Assembly (NCBI GenBank): GCA_020060545.1
Contig: JAGUZX010000134.1
Span: 45,025 to 109,024 of the forward strand
From: Desulfovibrio sp.
GTDB taxonomy: Bacteria; Bacillota; Dethiobacteria; DTU022
Reading direction: 5' to 3'
DNA length: 64,000 nt
The notes beneath the pieces were generated by a model. That model saw only the letters and a list, made by a program, of their open reading frames with translations. It made no database searches and was not told the DNA's origin. Position 1 is the first letter of the stretch; each line of letters begins with the position of its first letter. Of this stretch, positions 36,677-47,797 are shown piece by piece. The position numbers and the translations under genes were made by a program.

Positions 36677-38228
36677 AAACCGCGCCTCCTTCCATCACCA
36701 GCACCCGTGCCGGGCATTCCCGCGCGCAGATGCCGCAGCCCTTGCAGTAATCAAGGTTGAAAGAGTACTGTTCATCATCCCACAGCACCGCCACATCGGG
36801 GCAAAACAGGGCGCAGGCGCCGCAGGAATTGCATGTGCCGCACCCCAGGCAGCGGCCGGCCTCTTCCACCGGTTCCCCCTGGCGCCGGTTCAGTTGTTTA
36901 GCGGGCAGCGACGCCAGGTGCAGATCGGCAAAGGTAACCAGCCGCGGCGCGGCGGCCGGGGCTGCACTGTCAATCCCGGCGCTCCCGTTTAAGCGTGCGG
37001 TGATGGCCGCCGCCGCGATCCGGCCTGCCCGGATCGCTTCCGTGACGGTGGCCGGCCCGCTCACCAGATCTCCCCCGGCAAAGACAGGATAGTGCCGCTC
37101 CAAGCGGCCGAATACGCTGAAATCCGGTTCCTGCCCGACGGCAAAGATCAGGCTCCCGCACGGAATTTCAAGAGGAGCCCCGCTTAAAACGTTTACTTTT
37201 CCGGCGGCGGTGGCAGTCCGATCGAGGAGCACCGCCTCCGGCTTGCCGCACTCGCCCTGAACGGCCCGGGGGACGACGTTGAAGAGAAACCGGACCCCTT
37301 CCGCCTCCGCCGCCTTAACTTCGTCACGCGAGGCGGGCATCTCCTCCCGGCTGCGGCGGTAAGCCACACTGACCCTCCGGACCCCTTCCTGCCGCAGCGC
37401 CATCCTGGCGGCGTCGACCGCGGCGTTGCCGCCCCCCACCACAACCACCGGTCCGGCAAGGTCGACCCGCTGCCCCCGGTTGACGCGGCTCAGGAATTCC
37501 AGGGCGCTCCATACCCCGGGCAGTTCCGCTCCGGGTAACACCGGGGTACGGGCCTGCGCGGCGCCCGTGGCCAGGAACACCGCATCGTTCTCTTCCAGCA
37601 GCTGCTCCAACCCGACGTCTAAGCCCAGGGCGCACCCGGTCACAAACTCAATCCCTTCGTCCGCCAGGATCTGCAGTTCACGGGAGAGGATCGCCCGGGG
37701 CAGCCGGTAATCCGGTATGCCCAGGGCCAAAAGCCCGCCGGCTGCGGCGGCCCGCTCGATGACGGTGACGCGGAATCCTTCCCGGTTAAGATAATAGGCG
37801 CAGCTCATCCCGGCCGGCCCGGACCCGGCGACAGCTACATGGCCGCGCTGCGGCCGGGGCGCGGGCGGCTTCCGGTAATGTTCCAAACGCCAAAGCCCGA
37901 CGGCCCTTTCCACGGCCTGGATCTCGATGCCCTCATCCAGGTATTGACGGTTGCAGCTTTCCATGCAGGGATGGAAACAGACATAGCCGGTGATCGCCGG
38001 GAAGGGGTTCTTCCGCCGTGTAATCCGCCATGCTTCGTCCCAGCGCCCGCGCTTCACCGCTTCCAGCCACTCCGGGATGTCGCTTTCCAGGAAACAGGCT
38101 TCAAAACAAGGCGATCGCCCTTTCACCCTGGCCGGGGCCAGAAACCGCCAGTCTCCGGTTTTATTGGCCAGGGACGGTTTTTCACCGCGCGCGTATTCTA
38201 CTTCCGCCTGCCCTACATTAGCGGACAA
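36666..38228 (-). CDS. FAD-dependent oxidoreductase (GltD/NfnB-like) fused to a 2[4Fe-4S] PorD-type ferredoxin domain
   Basis: A 520-residue fusion. The N-terminal cysteine-rich helical domain (SPCFEACFLESDIPEWLEAV; YVCFHPCMESCNRQYLD) and two Rossmann folds (VAVAGSGPAGMSCAYYLNRE and VVVVGGGNAAVDAARMA) match the glutamate synthase small subunit/NfnB family. The last 90 residues are a dicluster ferredoxin (CLGCGTCNSCGACALFCP, then CKGCGICARECP) like the delta subunit of pyruvate or 2-oxoisovalerate oxidoreductase. It lies between gamma and alpha, where a separate delta gene would be. A TTG start at 38228 is supported by AAGGAGGTG 7 nt upstream. Confidence 0.88.
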   Translation of the reverse strand: MSANVGQAEVEYARGEKPSLANKTGDWRFLAPARVKGRSPCFEACFLESDIPEWLEAVKRGRWDEAWRITRRKNPFPAITGYVCFHPCMESCNRQYLDEGIEIQAVERAVGLWRLEHYRKPPAPRPQRGHVAVAGSGPAGMSCAYYLNREGFRVTVIERAAAAGGLLALGIPDYRLPRAILSRELQILADEGIEFVTGCALGLDVGLEQLLEENDAVFLATGAAQARTPVLPGAELPGVWSALEFLSRVNRGQRVDLAGPVVVVGGGNAAVDAARMALRQEGVRRVSVAYRRSREEMPASRDEVKAAEAEGVRFLFNVVPRAVQGECGKPEAVLLDRTATAAGKVNVLSGAPLEIPCGSLIFAVGQEPDFSVFGRLERHYPVFAGGDLVSGPATVTEAIRAGRIAAAAITARLNGSAGIDSAAPAAAPRLVTFADLHLASLPAKQLNRRQGEPVEEAGRCLGCGTCNSCGACALFCPDVAVLWDDEQYSFNLDYCKGCGICARECPARVLVMEGGAVYAG

Positions 38229-38802
38229 CCCCCGACACCTCCTTTACCTTCCGGTAACCTTCAGCTACGGCTTTACTGTTCTGATCCCTGCGGGTGGAGA
38301 TCCTCTTTTCCACCGCCGCCAGGACGCTGTCGAGAGAGGCCAGCCCCGTGATCCGGGCCAGGGCGCCGACCATTACCGTATTGACGACCGGGAAAGCGCC
38401 GATGGTAAGGTTATGCTGGTCGGCTATCGCCGAAGCATCTACCCGGAAAATCCGGAAAGCCGTTGCGGAATCAAAATCGTTTAAGTAAGAGAGCTCTCGA
38501 TCCGGGGCGTTGACCAAAAGCAGCCCCGCTGTTTTCAGCCCGGCCAGGACCGTATCGCCGCTGATCGTGACATCCAGCGCCGCCACGCAGTCCGGTTCGT
38601 AGATCCGGCAGCGCGGCATCAAGGCGGCGCTGCTGACACGCACAAATGCCGTTACCGGGGCGCCGCGGCGTTCGGCCCCGAAGAGCGAAAAAGCCCGGGC
38701 GTAAAAACCTTCGCGAAAGACGGCTTCGGCAAAGACAGCCGCCGCTACGACGATCCCCTGTCCGCCCCGGCCGTGGAGCCGGAACTCTGTGATCTTCTCC
38801 AT
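38218..38802 (-). CDS. 2-oxoacid:ferredoxin oxidoreductase, gamma subunit
   Basis: A 194-residue subunit. The N-terminus EFRLHGRGGQGIVVAAAVFA is the family signature, with SLFGAERRGAPVTAFVRVS next. The ATG at 38802 follows AAGGAGG. It is first of the four oxidoreductase genes and overlaps the next by 11 nt. The gene order gamma, GltD-delta fusion, alpha, beta agrees with a four-domain POR/VOR-type complex. Confidence 0.92.
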   Translation of the reverse strand: MEKITEFRLHGRGGQGIVVAAAVFAEAVFREGFYARAFSLFGAERRGAPVTAFVRVSSAALMPRCRIYEPDCVAALDVTISGDTVLAGLKTAGLLLVNAPDRELSYLNDFDSATAFRIFRVDASAIADQHNLTIGAFPVVNTVMVGALARITGLASLDSVLAAVEKRISTRRDQNSKAVAEGYRKVKEVSGVVR

Positions 38803-38868
38803 ATCAGCGCCTCCTTGCAATTTTCTGCAATTTGCATGGAAATGCGTGCAGATATATGCATGCCTAAA

Positions 38869-39930
38869 TCAAACCCTGGCGGATTGCGTCAGGGCGCCGT
38901 CATGACGGATCCGCTCTTCGGCCATTAAATCGGCCGCCGCTGCAGGGGTGATCCGCTCTTCCCTGGCCCGTTTGAACAGCGCCTGCAGCCTGCCCTCGAT
39001 CCGGGCCACAGCCTGCCGGATCCCCGCCGCATCCGTAACGCCCCGCCGGATCGAATCGACAAAAACCAATCCGCCGGCGTTGATGACAAAGTCCGGCGCG
39101 TAAAGGATGCCCAGCTGCTGCAGCGCCGCGGCACAGTCTTCCGTCAGAAGGACATTATTGGCCGCCCCTGCCACGATCCGGCACTTCAGCAGCGGGATTG
39201 TTTGAGGGTTGATTACCGCACCGCCTCCGCAGGGGGCAAAAATGTCGCACTCCTGCGCGTAAATCTGATCCGGGGAAACCGCCCGGGAGCCCCAGAGTTC
39301 GACCACGGTTTTTACCCTGGCCGGATCCAGGTCGGTGACAATCAATTTGGCCCCTTCGTTGGAGAGATACTGGCAGAGGCATCCGCCAACCCCCCCCAAA
39401 CCCTGCACCGCAACGGTCATGCCTTTCAGGGAAGGGCTGCCGTACACCTCGGCCGCGCAGGCCTTGATCCCCTGCAGCACCCCGTAAGCGGTAAATGGTG
39501 AAGGGCTGCCGGAAACGGAACCGCCGATCGCGTATGCGGTTTCCAGACGCATCCAGTCAAGGTCCTTTTCATCAATGCCCATATCCTCGCCGGTAAAAAA
39601 ACGGCCCTGCAGCTTTTGCACGCAGCGGCCGTAGGCCCTGAACAGCCCTTCGCTCTTGTCGCGGCGAGGGTCGCCCATGATCAACCCTTTGCCTCCCCCT
39701 AAAGAAAGTTCCGCCGCCGCCGCTTTATAGGTCATCCCCCGGGCCAGCCGCATGACATCCTCGATGGCTGCTTCTTCAGAAGGGTATGACCACATGCGGG
39801 TGCCTCCCAGGGCCGGCCCCAGTGCCGTGCTGTGAATGGCGATGGCCGCCTTCAGGCCTGTCCCGGGGTCGTAAAACAGCAGCAGCTCCTCAAACCGGCG
39901 GCTCTCCATCTTCAAGAAGTAACCGGTCAT
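38869..39930 (-). CDS. Glu/Leu/Phe/Val dehydrogenase, probably leucine/valine type
   Basis: An NAD-dependent amino acid dehydrogenase giving a 2-oxoacid and ammonia. From the ATG at 39930 (AGGAGG upstream) it has 353 residues, near the leucine dehydrogenase length of about 364 and well short of glutamate dehydrogenases. MTYKAAAAELSLGGGKGLIM with the catalytic Lys, GALGGTRMWSYPSEEAAIE, and the NAD loop VAVQGLGGVGGCLCQYL are clear. A sigma-54 promoter sits 50 nt upstream. It leads the ferredoxin oxidoreductase operon, which suggests valine, isoleucine or leucine as substrate. Phenylalanine is an alternative. Confidence 0.88.
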   Translation of the reverse strand: MTGYFLKMESRRFEELLLFYDPGTGLKAAIAIHSTALGPALGGTRMWSYPSEEAAIEDVMRLARGMTYKAAAAELSLGGGKGLIMGDPRRDKSEGLFRAYGRCVQKLQGRFFTGEDMGIDEKDLDWMRLETAYAIGGSVSGSPSPFTAYGVLQGIKACAAEVYGSPSLKGMTVAVQGLGGVGGCLCQYLSNEGAKLIVTDLDPARVKTVVELWGSRAVSPDQIYAQECDIFAPCGGGAVINPQTIPLLKCRIVAGAANNVLLTEDCAAALQQLGILYAPDFVINAGGLVFVDSIRRGVTDAAGIRQAVARIEGRLQALFKRAREERITPAAAADLMAEERIRHDGALTQSARV

Positions 39931-39980
39931 GTTTATACTCTTCCTCCTCTGGTCAAACTTTTTCTCTAGTTTCTTTAATT

Positions 39981-39996
39981 TGCAATTGGCGTACCA
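39981..39996 (-). promoter_or_regulatory. Sigma-54 (RpoN/SigL) -24/-12 promoter for the amino acid dehydrogenase-oxidoreductase operon
   Basis: On the minus strand the sequence reads TGGTACG, CCAA, TTGCA. This matches TGGYACR-N4-TTGCW at every fixed position, with the GG and GC doublets at the required spacing. Transcription would start about 40 nt before the dehydrogenase start. An enhancer-binding activator gene lies immediately upstream on the same strand. Confidence 0.85.
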
Positions 39997-40035
39997 CAAG
40001 CGAGCCCCAGACCGTTTGACACGGGAATTTTCGGA

Positions 40036-40071
40036 AAATAAAAACGCCGCCCGCCCATTGAGGGGGCGGCG
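40036..40071 (-). terminator. Intrinsic terminator after the sigma-54 activator gene
   Basis: On the minus strand CGCCGCCC, an 11-nt loop and GGGCGGCG form an 8-bp GC stem followed by TTTTTATTTT. It lies about 40 nt after the activator stop. It separates that gene from the sigma-54-driven operon. Confidence 0.85.
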
Positions 40072-40108
40072 CGGTCTTGAACGTGATCGTTGAAAAGCGG
40101 GGTGCCGG

Positions 40109-41788
40109 TCAGTTTTCCCGGGCGGAGCCGGCGGGAGGATAAATCCGGTAGCGTTCAATCTTGTTATAGAGGCCGCGGATCGATATCTTCAGCCGGCGGG
40201 CGGCTTCGCTTTTATTCCAACCGGCTTCGGCAAGCGCTTGCCGGATCATCTCCCGTTCCCAGTTCCGGTGCATCTCCGCCAGCGATCCGCCCCCATATAC
40301 CGCGCCGGGCTCCTTTTTTTCAGGCACCGTGGCGAAAGGAATCATCAGGTGCTGCTCGTCAATCCTCACCTCATCGCGCCCCAGGTTAATCAGCGCCCGC
40401 GAGATTACATTCTGCAGTTCGCGCATATTGCCGGGCCAATCGTATTCCTGCAGCCGCCGGTAGACCCGGGGTGATATTTCCACGGCCAAGCGCCCGTATT
40501 CCTGGCCGTAACGGTTAACATAATAGTCGGCCAGCAGCGGGATATCCTCCTTAATCTCCCTTAAAGGGGGCATCAAGATCGGAAACACATTCAGGCGGTA
40601 GTAAAGGTCCTTGCGGAAAGAGCCTTTCTGCACCATTTCCTCCAGGTCGGCATTGGTGGCGGCGATAACCCTGACATCGATGGCGCGGGTGCGGGATTCT
40701 CCGACGCGGATAATCTCCCCTTCCTGGAGTACCCGCAGCAGCCTGGCCTGGGCTTCCTGGCTCATGGCCCCGATTTCGTCCAGGAAGAGGGTGCCGCCGT
40801 GGGCTTCTTCGAAGTAGCCCTTTCGCCCCCCCTTCCGCGCCCCGGTAAAAGCCCCGTCGGCGTAGCCGAAGAGCTCGCTTTCCAGGAGGGTGTCCGTAAG
40901 CGAAGCGCAGTTGACCCGGATAAACGGCCGCTCGGCCCTCTCGCTGGCATGATGGATGGCGTGGGCGAACAGCTCTTTCCCCGTGCCGCACTCGCCCCGC
41001 AGCAGCACGCTGGCCGGGGTTCTGGCCGCCTGACCGGCCCGTTCCACCGTTTCCAGCAGCCTCTTGCTGCGCCCGATAATATCTTCAAATGTATAGCGGG
41101 ACTCCAGGCGGCGCACCAGGCGGCGCGTCCGCTCCAGCTCCTCCATCAGGCGCCTGATCTCGGAAATATCGTGGATTACCCCGACACTGCCCTTCATTCT
41201 TCCGTTGATCTGCAAAGGGGCGCAGCTCACGACGACGTCACGGCGGTAAGGACCGACCTTCATGCGGACCCCTTTGATCGGCTTGCCGGTCTTCAGGACC
41301 TGGAAATGCACGCTTTCGCCTTCGGCGATATCCACCGTAGCCGGCTGGCGCAGCACCTGCTCCGCGGTCATCCCGGTCAGGCGGGTATAGGCCCGGTTGA
41401 TCATCAGCCCCATCCCTTTTTCATCCACCACGGAAACGGCGTCGGAGAGGGAATCGATAATCGCCTGCAGCAACAGCTGCCCTTCCGCACCGGTTGGCAC
41501 GTCGGAACACAGCTCGCTCAAGACGATCCAGTATCCGCCGGACGAAATTTCAATTTTAGAAACGGTAAATTTTTGCCCGCCGCAATCAAAAAGAGCCGGA
41601 AAAGAGCCCTTCTGCAGCAGCCCGAGCAGCTGATCCCTTCCCGGGGGAAAAAGTTTTTCATCGCAAAACCGGGCGGCCTGCCGGTTGTAATATTGAACGC
41701 GATGATCGCTATCGCAAAGAACCAGCCCTTCCTCCAGGCTGTTCAGGAGATCGAAGCAGGCGGCGCCGGGCGGGAACTGAGAATTCAT
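40109..41788 (-). CDS. Sigma-54-dependent transcriptional activator with PAS domains
   Basis: An enhancer-binding protein of 559 residues from the ATG at 41788 (GAGGAGGGATGAG upstream). The N-terminal 230 residues hold one or two PAS folds ([36 protein letters not shown] ends the second). The AAA+ domain has Walker [17 protein letters not shown] with Cys in place of the usual Ser, and the sigma-54 loop [13 protein letters not shown]. The C-terminal Fis-type helix-turn-helix is [20 protein letters not shown]. It probably activates the adjacent promoter, like BkdR on bkd in Bacillus. The PAS ligand is unknown. Confidence 0.9.
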   Translation of the reverse strand: MNSQFPPGAACFDLLNSLEEGLVLCDSDHRVQYYNRQAARFCDEKLFPPGRDQLLGLLQKGSFPALFDCGGQKFTVSKIEISSGGYWIVLSELCSDVPTGAEGQLLLQAIIDSLSDAVSVVDEKGMGLMINRAYTRLTGMTAEQVLRQPATVDIAEGESVHFQVLKTGKPIKGVRMKVGPYRRDVVVSCAPLQINGRMKGSVGVIHDISEIRRLMEELERTRRLVRRLESRYTFEDIIGRSKRLLETVERAGQAARTPASVLLRGECGTGKELFAHAIHHASERAERPFIRVNCASLTDTLLESELFGYADGAFTGARKGGRKGYFEEAHGGTLFLDEIGAMSQEAQARLLRVLQEGEIIRVGESRTRAIDVRVIAATNADLEEMVQKGSFRKDLYYRLNVFPILMPPLREIKEDIPLLADYYVNRYGQEYGRLAVEISPRVYRRLQEYDWPGNMRELQNVISRALINLGRDEVRIDEQHLMIPFATVPEKKEPGAVYGGGSLAEMHRNWEREMIRQALAEAGWNKSEAARRLKISIRGLYNKIERYRIYPPAGSAREN

Positions 41789-41883
41789 CTCATCCCTCCT
41801 CGCGATCATGATCTCAGAATTCAGAATATTTAAGGAAGATGTTTCCGGCAATTGCTGGCTTCTGTTCGGGAAAATACAGTACT

Positions 41884-43941
<2,058 letters not shown>

Positions 43942-44116
43942 TCACCCCCAACGGTTGTTGCACAGGCCTGTTTACCGCTGTTTTGGTTGGATTGAAAATA
44001 TCTCCTGGCAGTATTATTGCCTGATCCGTCCCCAAAAACGCCTTTCGCCGCACCCCTAACCATAGCGCGGCCACAGGCGGCGCGCCTGTTTATTTACCGC
44101 ATCGCATGTGCCTTAT

Positions 44117-44171
44117 CCGGCAGCAGTCATATATTTACATTCGCCGCCCGGCGCCTATTTCCTGCTGCCGG
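44117..44171. repeat. 10-bp perfect inverted repeat with a 35-nt loop in the ligA upstream region
   Basis: CCGGCAGCAG at 44117-44126 pairs with CTGCTGCCGG at 44162-44171. It lies in the 43936-44257 stretch before ligA, which holds no gene I can support. It could form an RNA stem or be part of a repeat. I recognise no riboswitch class. Confidence 0.4.
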
Positions 44172-44257
44172 CTCCTTTCTGCGCCAGTAAAAAAACATAT
44201 ACCGGGTCGCTGCCGTTTGGGGTGGTTGAAAATGGCCGGTTTGCCCGGCGTAAAATT

Positions 44258-44283
44258 TAAACGGCCGCTATCCGGGCCGTTTG
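44258..44283 (-). terminator. Intrinsic terminator after the mutase small-subunit gene
   Basis: On the minus strand AAACGGCC, a short loop and GGCCGTTT form a stem followed by AAATTTTAC. It begins about 24 nt past the small-subunit stop and would end the mutase operon. The T-run is weak. Confidence 0.6.
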
Positions 44284-44306
44284 CAGCACAGACTGTTGCG
44301 CCCCGT

Positions 44307-44720
44307 CTAAATGCAGCGGTCCCTGATGTAGCTGACGATACTTTCCAGGGGATCGCCGGGTGTAAATACCCGGTCGGCGCAGCCGCTTTGTTTGAGCGCC
44401 AGGGCGTCCTCTTCCGGAATGATCCCGCCCACCAGCAGCGGCACCGCCCCGAGCTGCCTCTCGTTCAACAGCTCCTTGATCCGCGGCACGAGGGTCATGT
44501 GCGCCCCGGAGAGGATGCTCAACCCCACCACATCCACGTCTTCCTGCAGCGCGGCTTCGGCCACCTGTTCGGGAGTCTGGTGCAGCCCCGTGTAGATCAC
44601 TTCCATCCCCGCGTCGCGCAGCGCCCTGGCGACCACCTTGGCCCCCCGGTCGTGCCCGTCCAGGCCCGGTTTCGCCACCAGAACCCTGATCTTCCTCTTG
44701 CTGGACATATCCAACAACAC
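44307..44720 (-). CDS. icmB: Isobutyryl-CoA mutase small (cobalamin-binding) subunit
   Basis: The separate B12-binding subunit of an acyl-CoA mutase, about 134-138 residues. [20 protein letters not shown] contains the D-x-H-x-x-G base-off cobalamin motif (His19 from the ATG at 44708). [13 protein letters not shown] and [20 protein letters not shown] complete the Rossmann-like fold. The start may be the GTG at 44720 or the ATG at 44708. Its substrate class follows from the large subunit, whose residues indicate isobutyryl-CoA. A remnant gene separates the two subunits. Confidence 0.88.
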   Translation of the reverse strand: MLLDMSSKRKIRVLVAKPGLDGHDRGAKVVARALRDAGMEVIYTGLHQTPEQVAEAALQEDVDVVGLSILSGAHMTLVPRIKELLNERQLGAVPLLVGGIIPEEDALALKQSGCADRVFTPGDPLESIVSYIRDRCI

Positions 44721-44808
44721 CCCTACTTTCCCTTGCTCGTTTACTCAACCCACTTCCGAGAAATCGCTTGACTTAATACTGGCTCCACTCATTTACAGCC
44801 ATACGCGT

Positions 44809-45075
44809 TCAATTATCTATGCCGGCCCATTGCCGGTATTGCATGGCTTTCTCCTGACCGATCAAAGATTCCAGGAGCAGGGCGGTAAAGTGGAAGACCC
44901 GCGTGCCAAACCCGGTAATGATATGGCCGTCCCGGACCGCAGGTCCCGGCGTCCGGATAGCCCCGGCAAACAAAGGGTGATTTTGCACTTCGGAGCAAAA
45001 GTATTTGCCATCCAGTATCCCCGCTGCGCCCTCAAAACTCTCATGCAAATTCGCCTCCAAGCGCTTACCTCTCAA
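44809..45075 (-). pseudogene. Probable C-terminal remnant of a DJ-1/PfpI-family gene
   Basis: An 88-residue frame starting at a TTG that overlaps the mutase stop codon. The central part (GAAGILDGKYFCSE) and TPGPAVRDGHIITGFGTRVF followed by a C-terminal helix resemble the last third of DJ-1/PfpI proteins. The nucleophile-elbow Cys region that comes earlier in the family is missing. It lies between the large and small mutase genes. It may be a decayed insertion or a short gene of unknown role; the family match is tentative. Confidence 0.4.
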
Positions 45076-46745
45076 AACAGCGGCTGCTCCCGGTACTCGC
45101 CGAAGACCTCTTTCAGGGCGGCGACGATCTCCCCCTCGGTGGCATAGGCCTTGACCGCCTCCAGGATATACGGGATCACATTTTCAGTTCCGGCGGCGGC
45201 CGACTTCAGCCGCTGCAGGCAATTGCCGACGGACACCCCGTCGCGCCGGCTTTTTAGCTCCCGCAGCCGCTCGACCTGTTTCCGCTCCACCGCCGGGTCG
45301 ATTCGAAGCAGCTCAATGCTCAGCGGTTCACCGGAGGCAAAACGGTTCACCCCGACCGCCACCCGCTCCCCTTTCTCCACCGCCTGCTGGTAGGCGTAGG
45401 CGGCGTCGGCGATCTCCTGCTGGAAGAAACCGCGCTCGATGGCGGCCAGCACCCCGCCCAGCGCCTCGATGCGCCGGAAATACTCTTCCGCCGCCACCTC
45501 CATTTCGTTGGTCAGCGCTTCGACAAAATAAGACCCGGCCAGCGGGTCAATCGTATTTGCGGCACCGCTTTCAAAAGCCAGGATCTGCTGGGTGCGCAGG
45601 GCGATCTTCGCCGCTTTCTCCGTGGGCAGCGCCAGCACCTCGTCCATGGAGTTGGTGTGCAGTGACTGCGTCCCGCCCAGGACCGCCGCCAGCGCTTCCA
45701 GGGTGGTGCGGACAATGTTGTTTTCGGGCTCCTGCGCCGTCAGCGAACAGCCCGCCGTCTGGGTGTGGAAGCGCAGCATCCAGGAGCGGGGGTCTTTCGC
45801 CCCGTAGCGCTCCTTCATCCGCCTGGCCCAGATCCGGCGGGCGGCGCGGTACTTGCAGATCTCCTCGAAAAAATCGAGGTGGGCGTTGAAAAAGAAAGAA
45901 AGCCGCGGCGCGAAATCGTCCACCTCCAGGCCGGCCTTGATCCCCGCCTCGACATAGGCGAAGCCGTCGGCAAGGGTGAAGGCGAGCTCCTGCACCGCCG
46001 TCGAGCCGGCTTCCCGGATGTGGTAGCCGCTGATGCTGACCGTATTCCAGCGGGGGACGAAGCGGGAGGCGAAGGCGAAGATATCGGTAATCAGCCTGAG
46101 CGACGGCTCCGGCGGGAAGATCCACGATTTCTGGGCGATGTATTCCTTCAGGATGTCGTTCTGAATCGTGCCGCCGACCCGGTCCAGCGGCACCCCCTGC
46201 TTCTCGGCGTTGGCCAGGTACATGCACCAGATCACGGCCGCCGGGCCGTTGATTGTCATCGAAGTGGTAATCCGGCCCACGGGGATCCCGGCGAAGAGCA
46301 CTTCCATATCCTCCAGCGAATCGACGGCCACGCCGCAGCGTCCCACCTCCCCCAGGGAGCGGCAATGATCGGAATCGTAGCCCATGATCGTGGGCATATC
46401 GAAGGCCACGCTTAGCCCGGTCTGCCCCTGCTCCAAAAGGTAGCGGTAGCGCCGGTTGGAGTCGAAGGCGTCGCCGAAGCCGGAGAACTGGCGCATCGTC
46501 CAGAGCCGCCCCCGGTACATGTCGCCCTGCACGCCCCTGGTGTAGGGGTATTGCCCGGGAAAACCGAGATCCCGCAGGTAATCAAGGCCCGCGACATCCA
46601 GCGGCGTGCAAAGGTCCTTGACCGGCGCGCCGGAAACGGTTAAAAAAGACCTTCCGGCTTCTACCGTCTCTCCCTGCTCTTTCCGCCAGCGGTTTTCCGC
46701 CTCCTTGATCTTTTTAAGCGAGTCCGGCTTTTCGTATGCGGCCAT
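45072..46745 (-). CDS. icmA: Isobutyryl-CoA mutase large (catalytic) subunit
   Basis: An AdoCbl-dependent isomerase of isobutyryl-CoA and n-butyryl-CoA. It has 557 residues from the ATG at 46745, with AAGGAGG upstream. The barrel is typical of acyl-CoA mutases ([63 protein letters not shown]). Two substrate-determining positions differ from methylmalonyl-CoA mutase. Tyr89 of MutB is Phe87 (in RQFSGFG) and Arg207 is Gln205 (in KEYIAQKSW), with identical 118-residue spacing. Phe/Gln is the isobutyryl-CoA mutase pair; the missing Arg means no carboxylate grip. It follows the meaB gene by 20 nt. Confidence 0.88.
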   Translation of the reverse strand: MAAYEKPDSLKKIKEAENRWRKEQGETVEAGRSFLTVSGAPVKDLCTPLDVAGLDYLRDLGFPGQYPYTRGVQGDMYRGRLWTMRQFSGFGDAFDSNRRYRYLLEQGQTGLSVAFDMPTIMGYDSDHCRSLGEVGRCGVAVDSLEDMEVLFAGIPVGRITTSMTINGPAAVIWCMYLANAEKQGVPLDRVGGTIQNDILKEYIAQKSWIFPPEPSLRLITDIFAFASRFVPRWNTVSISGYHIREAGSTAVQELAFTLADGFAYVEAGIKAGLEVDDFAPRLSFFFNAHLDFFEEICKYRAARRIWARRMKERYGAKDPRSWMLRFHTQTAGCSLTAQEPENNIVRTTLEALAAVLGGTQSLHTNSMDEVLALPTEKAAKIALRTQQILAFESGAANTIDPLAGSYFVEALTNEMEVAAEEYFRRIEALGGVLAAIERGFFQQEIADAAYAYQQAVEKGERVAVGVNRFASGEPLSIELLRIDPAVERKQVERLRELKSRRDGVSVGNCLQRLKSAAAGTENVIPYILEAVKAYATEGEIVAALKEVFGEYREQPLF

Positions 46746-46765
46746 TTTCTTTGCCTCCTTGGAGT

Positions 46766-47710
46766 TTACGGGACGGGAAATTCGATCTGCGCGAGCAGCT
46801 CCCGGGCCGCGCTGTAAGGATCCCGCCGGCGCAGGGCGATCTCCTCCACCAGGCTGCCTAGGGTCATCCGTACTTTGATTTTTTCCCAAACCATCGTTTT
46901 AACCAGGTGCTCCACCTGCTCCGTCAACTCGCGGCTGATCCTCTCTTTGCGGATTTCCAGCAGGCGACCGCTTTTTTCCAGGTACTCCCGGTGCTCCTGC
47001 ACCGACTGCCAGAGCGCCCCGATCCCTTCACCGCGGGTTGAGACGGCAGGAACAACCGGCGGGCGCCAGTCACAGCAACTTTTCAAATCGAGCATCGCGC
47101 TCACTTCGGCGGCGGCCCTTTCCGTACCGGGAAGGTCGGCCTTGTTAATCACGAAAATATCGGCAATCTCCATGATCCCCGCTTTCAGCGTCTGGACGCT
47201 GTCCCCGCCCGCCGGGGTCAGCACGACCACGGTAGTGTCGGCCGTTTTCACGATATCCACTTCCGACTGGCCCACCCCCACCGTTTCCACCAAAATCAGA
47301 TCTTTTCCGAAAGCGTCCAGGAGCTGGATGGTCTCACGGGTGGCCCGGGAAAGCCCGCCCAGGCTGCCGCGCGTCCCCATGCTGCGGATGAACACGCCCC
47401 GGTCCAGGGCATGATCCTGCATCCGGATCCGGTCACCCAGGATCGCTCCCCCGGTAAAAGGGCTGTTGGGGTCGACGGCGACTACCCCCACCGTCAGGCC
47501 CGCCCCGCGCATCTCCTGCAGCAACCGGTCCACCAGGGAGCTCTTGCCCGACCCCGGGGCGCCGGTGATCCCGATCACGTACGCTTTTCCCGTATGCGGG
47601 TAGAGGCTCTGCAGGATCTCATTTTTGAGGGGGTCGCCGTTTTCCACCAGCGTAATCAGGCGGGCCAGGGCGCGGCGGTTGCCTCCCAGTAACTCCGTCA
47701 CAAGCTGCAT
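46766..47710 (-). CDS. meaB: MeaB-family GTPase chaperone of the acyl-CoA mutase
   Basis: A G3E-family P-loop GTPase that guards AdoCbl loading and protects B12 mutases from inactivation. It has 314 residues from the ATG at 47710. Motifs: [20 protein letters not shown] (Walker A), [51 protein letters not shown], and the NKAD guanine motif. An earlier in-frame ATG at 47731 would take the N-terminus into a REP unit and is less likely. It lies directly upstream of the large subunit, the order expected for a dedicated chaperone. Confidence 0.95.
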   Translation of the reverse strand: MQLVTELLGGNRRALARLITLVENGDPLKNEILQSLYPHTGKAYVIGITGAPGSGKSSLVDRLLQEMRGAGLTVGVVAVDPNSPFTGGAILGDRIRMQDHALDRGVFIRSMGTRGSLGGLSRATRETIQLLDAFGKDLILVETVGVGQSEVDIVKTADTTVVVLTPAGGDSVQTLKAGIMEIADIFVINKADLPGTERAAAEVSAMLDLKSCCDWRPPVVPAVSTRGEGIGALWQSVQEHREYLEKSGRLLEIRKERISRELTEQVEHLVKTMVWEKIKVRMTLGSLVEEIALRRRDPYSAARELLAQIEFPVP

Positions 47711-47726
47711 CTGCACACCACCCAAT

Positions 47727-47797
47727 AAGTTCATTTCGGTGCCAGGCACCAGATGAACTTTTCAGTTCATTTAGTGCCAGGCACCTAGTTCATTTTT
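47727..47797. repeat. Tandem pair of GGTGCC-type REP palindromes between cobO and meaB
   Basis: The first unit has an intact core, GGTGCCAGGCACC, between AAGTTCATT and GATGAACTT arms. The second has AGTGCCAGGCACC with the AGTTCATT arm repeated. The pair fills the gap between the cobO stop and meaB and touches the stop codon. Confidence 0.85.

Noticed and set aside
45072-46745. Annotation of the mutase as methylmalonyl-CoA mutase and the region as a propionate pathway
   Set aside because: The two carboxylate-binding residues are replaced by Phe and Gln, and no methylmalonyl-CoA epimerase or carboxyltransferase gene is in the window.
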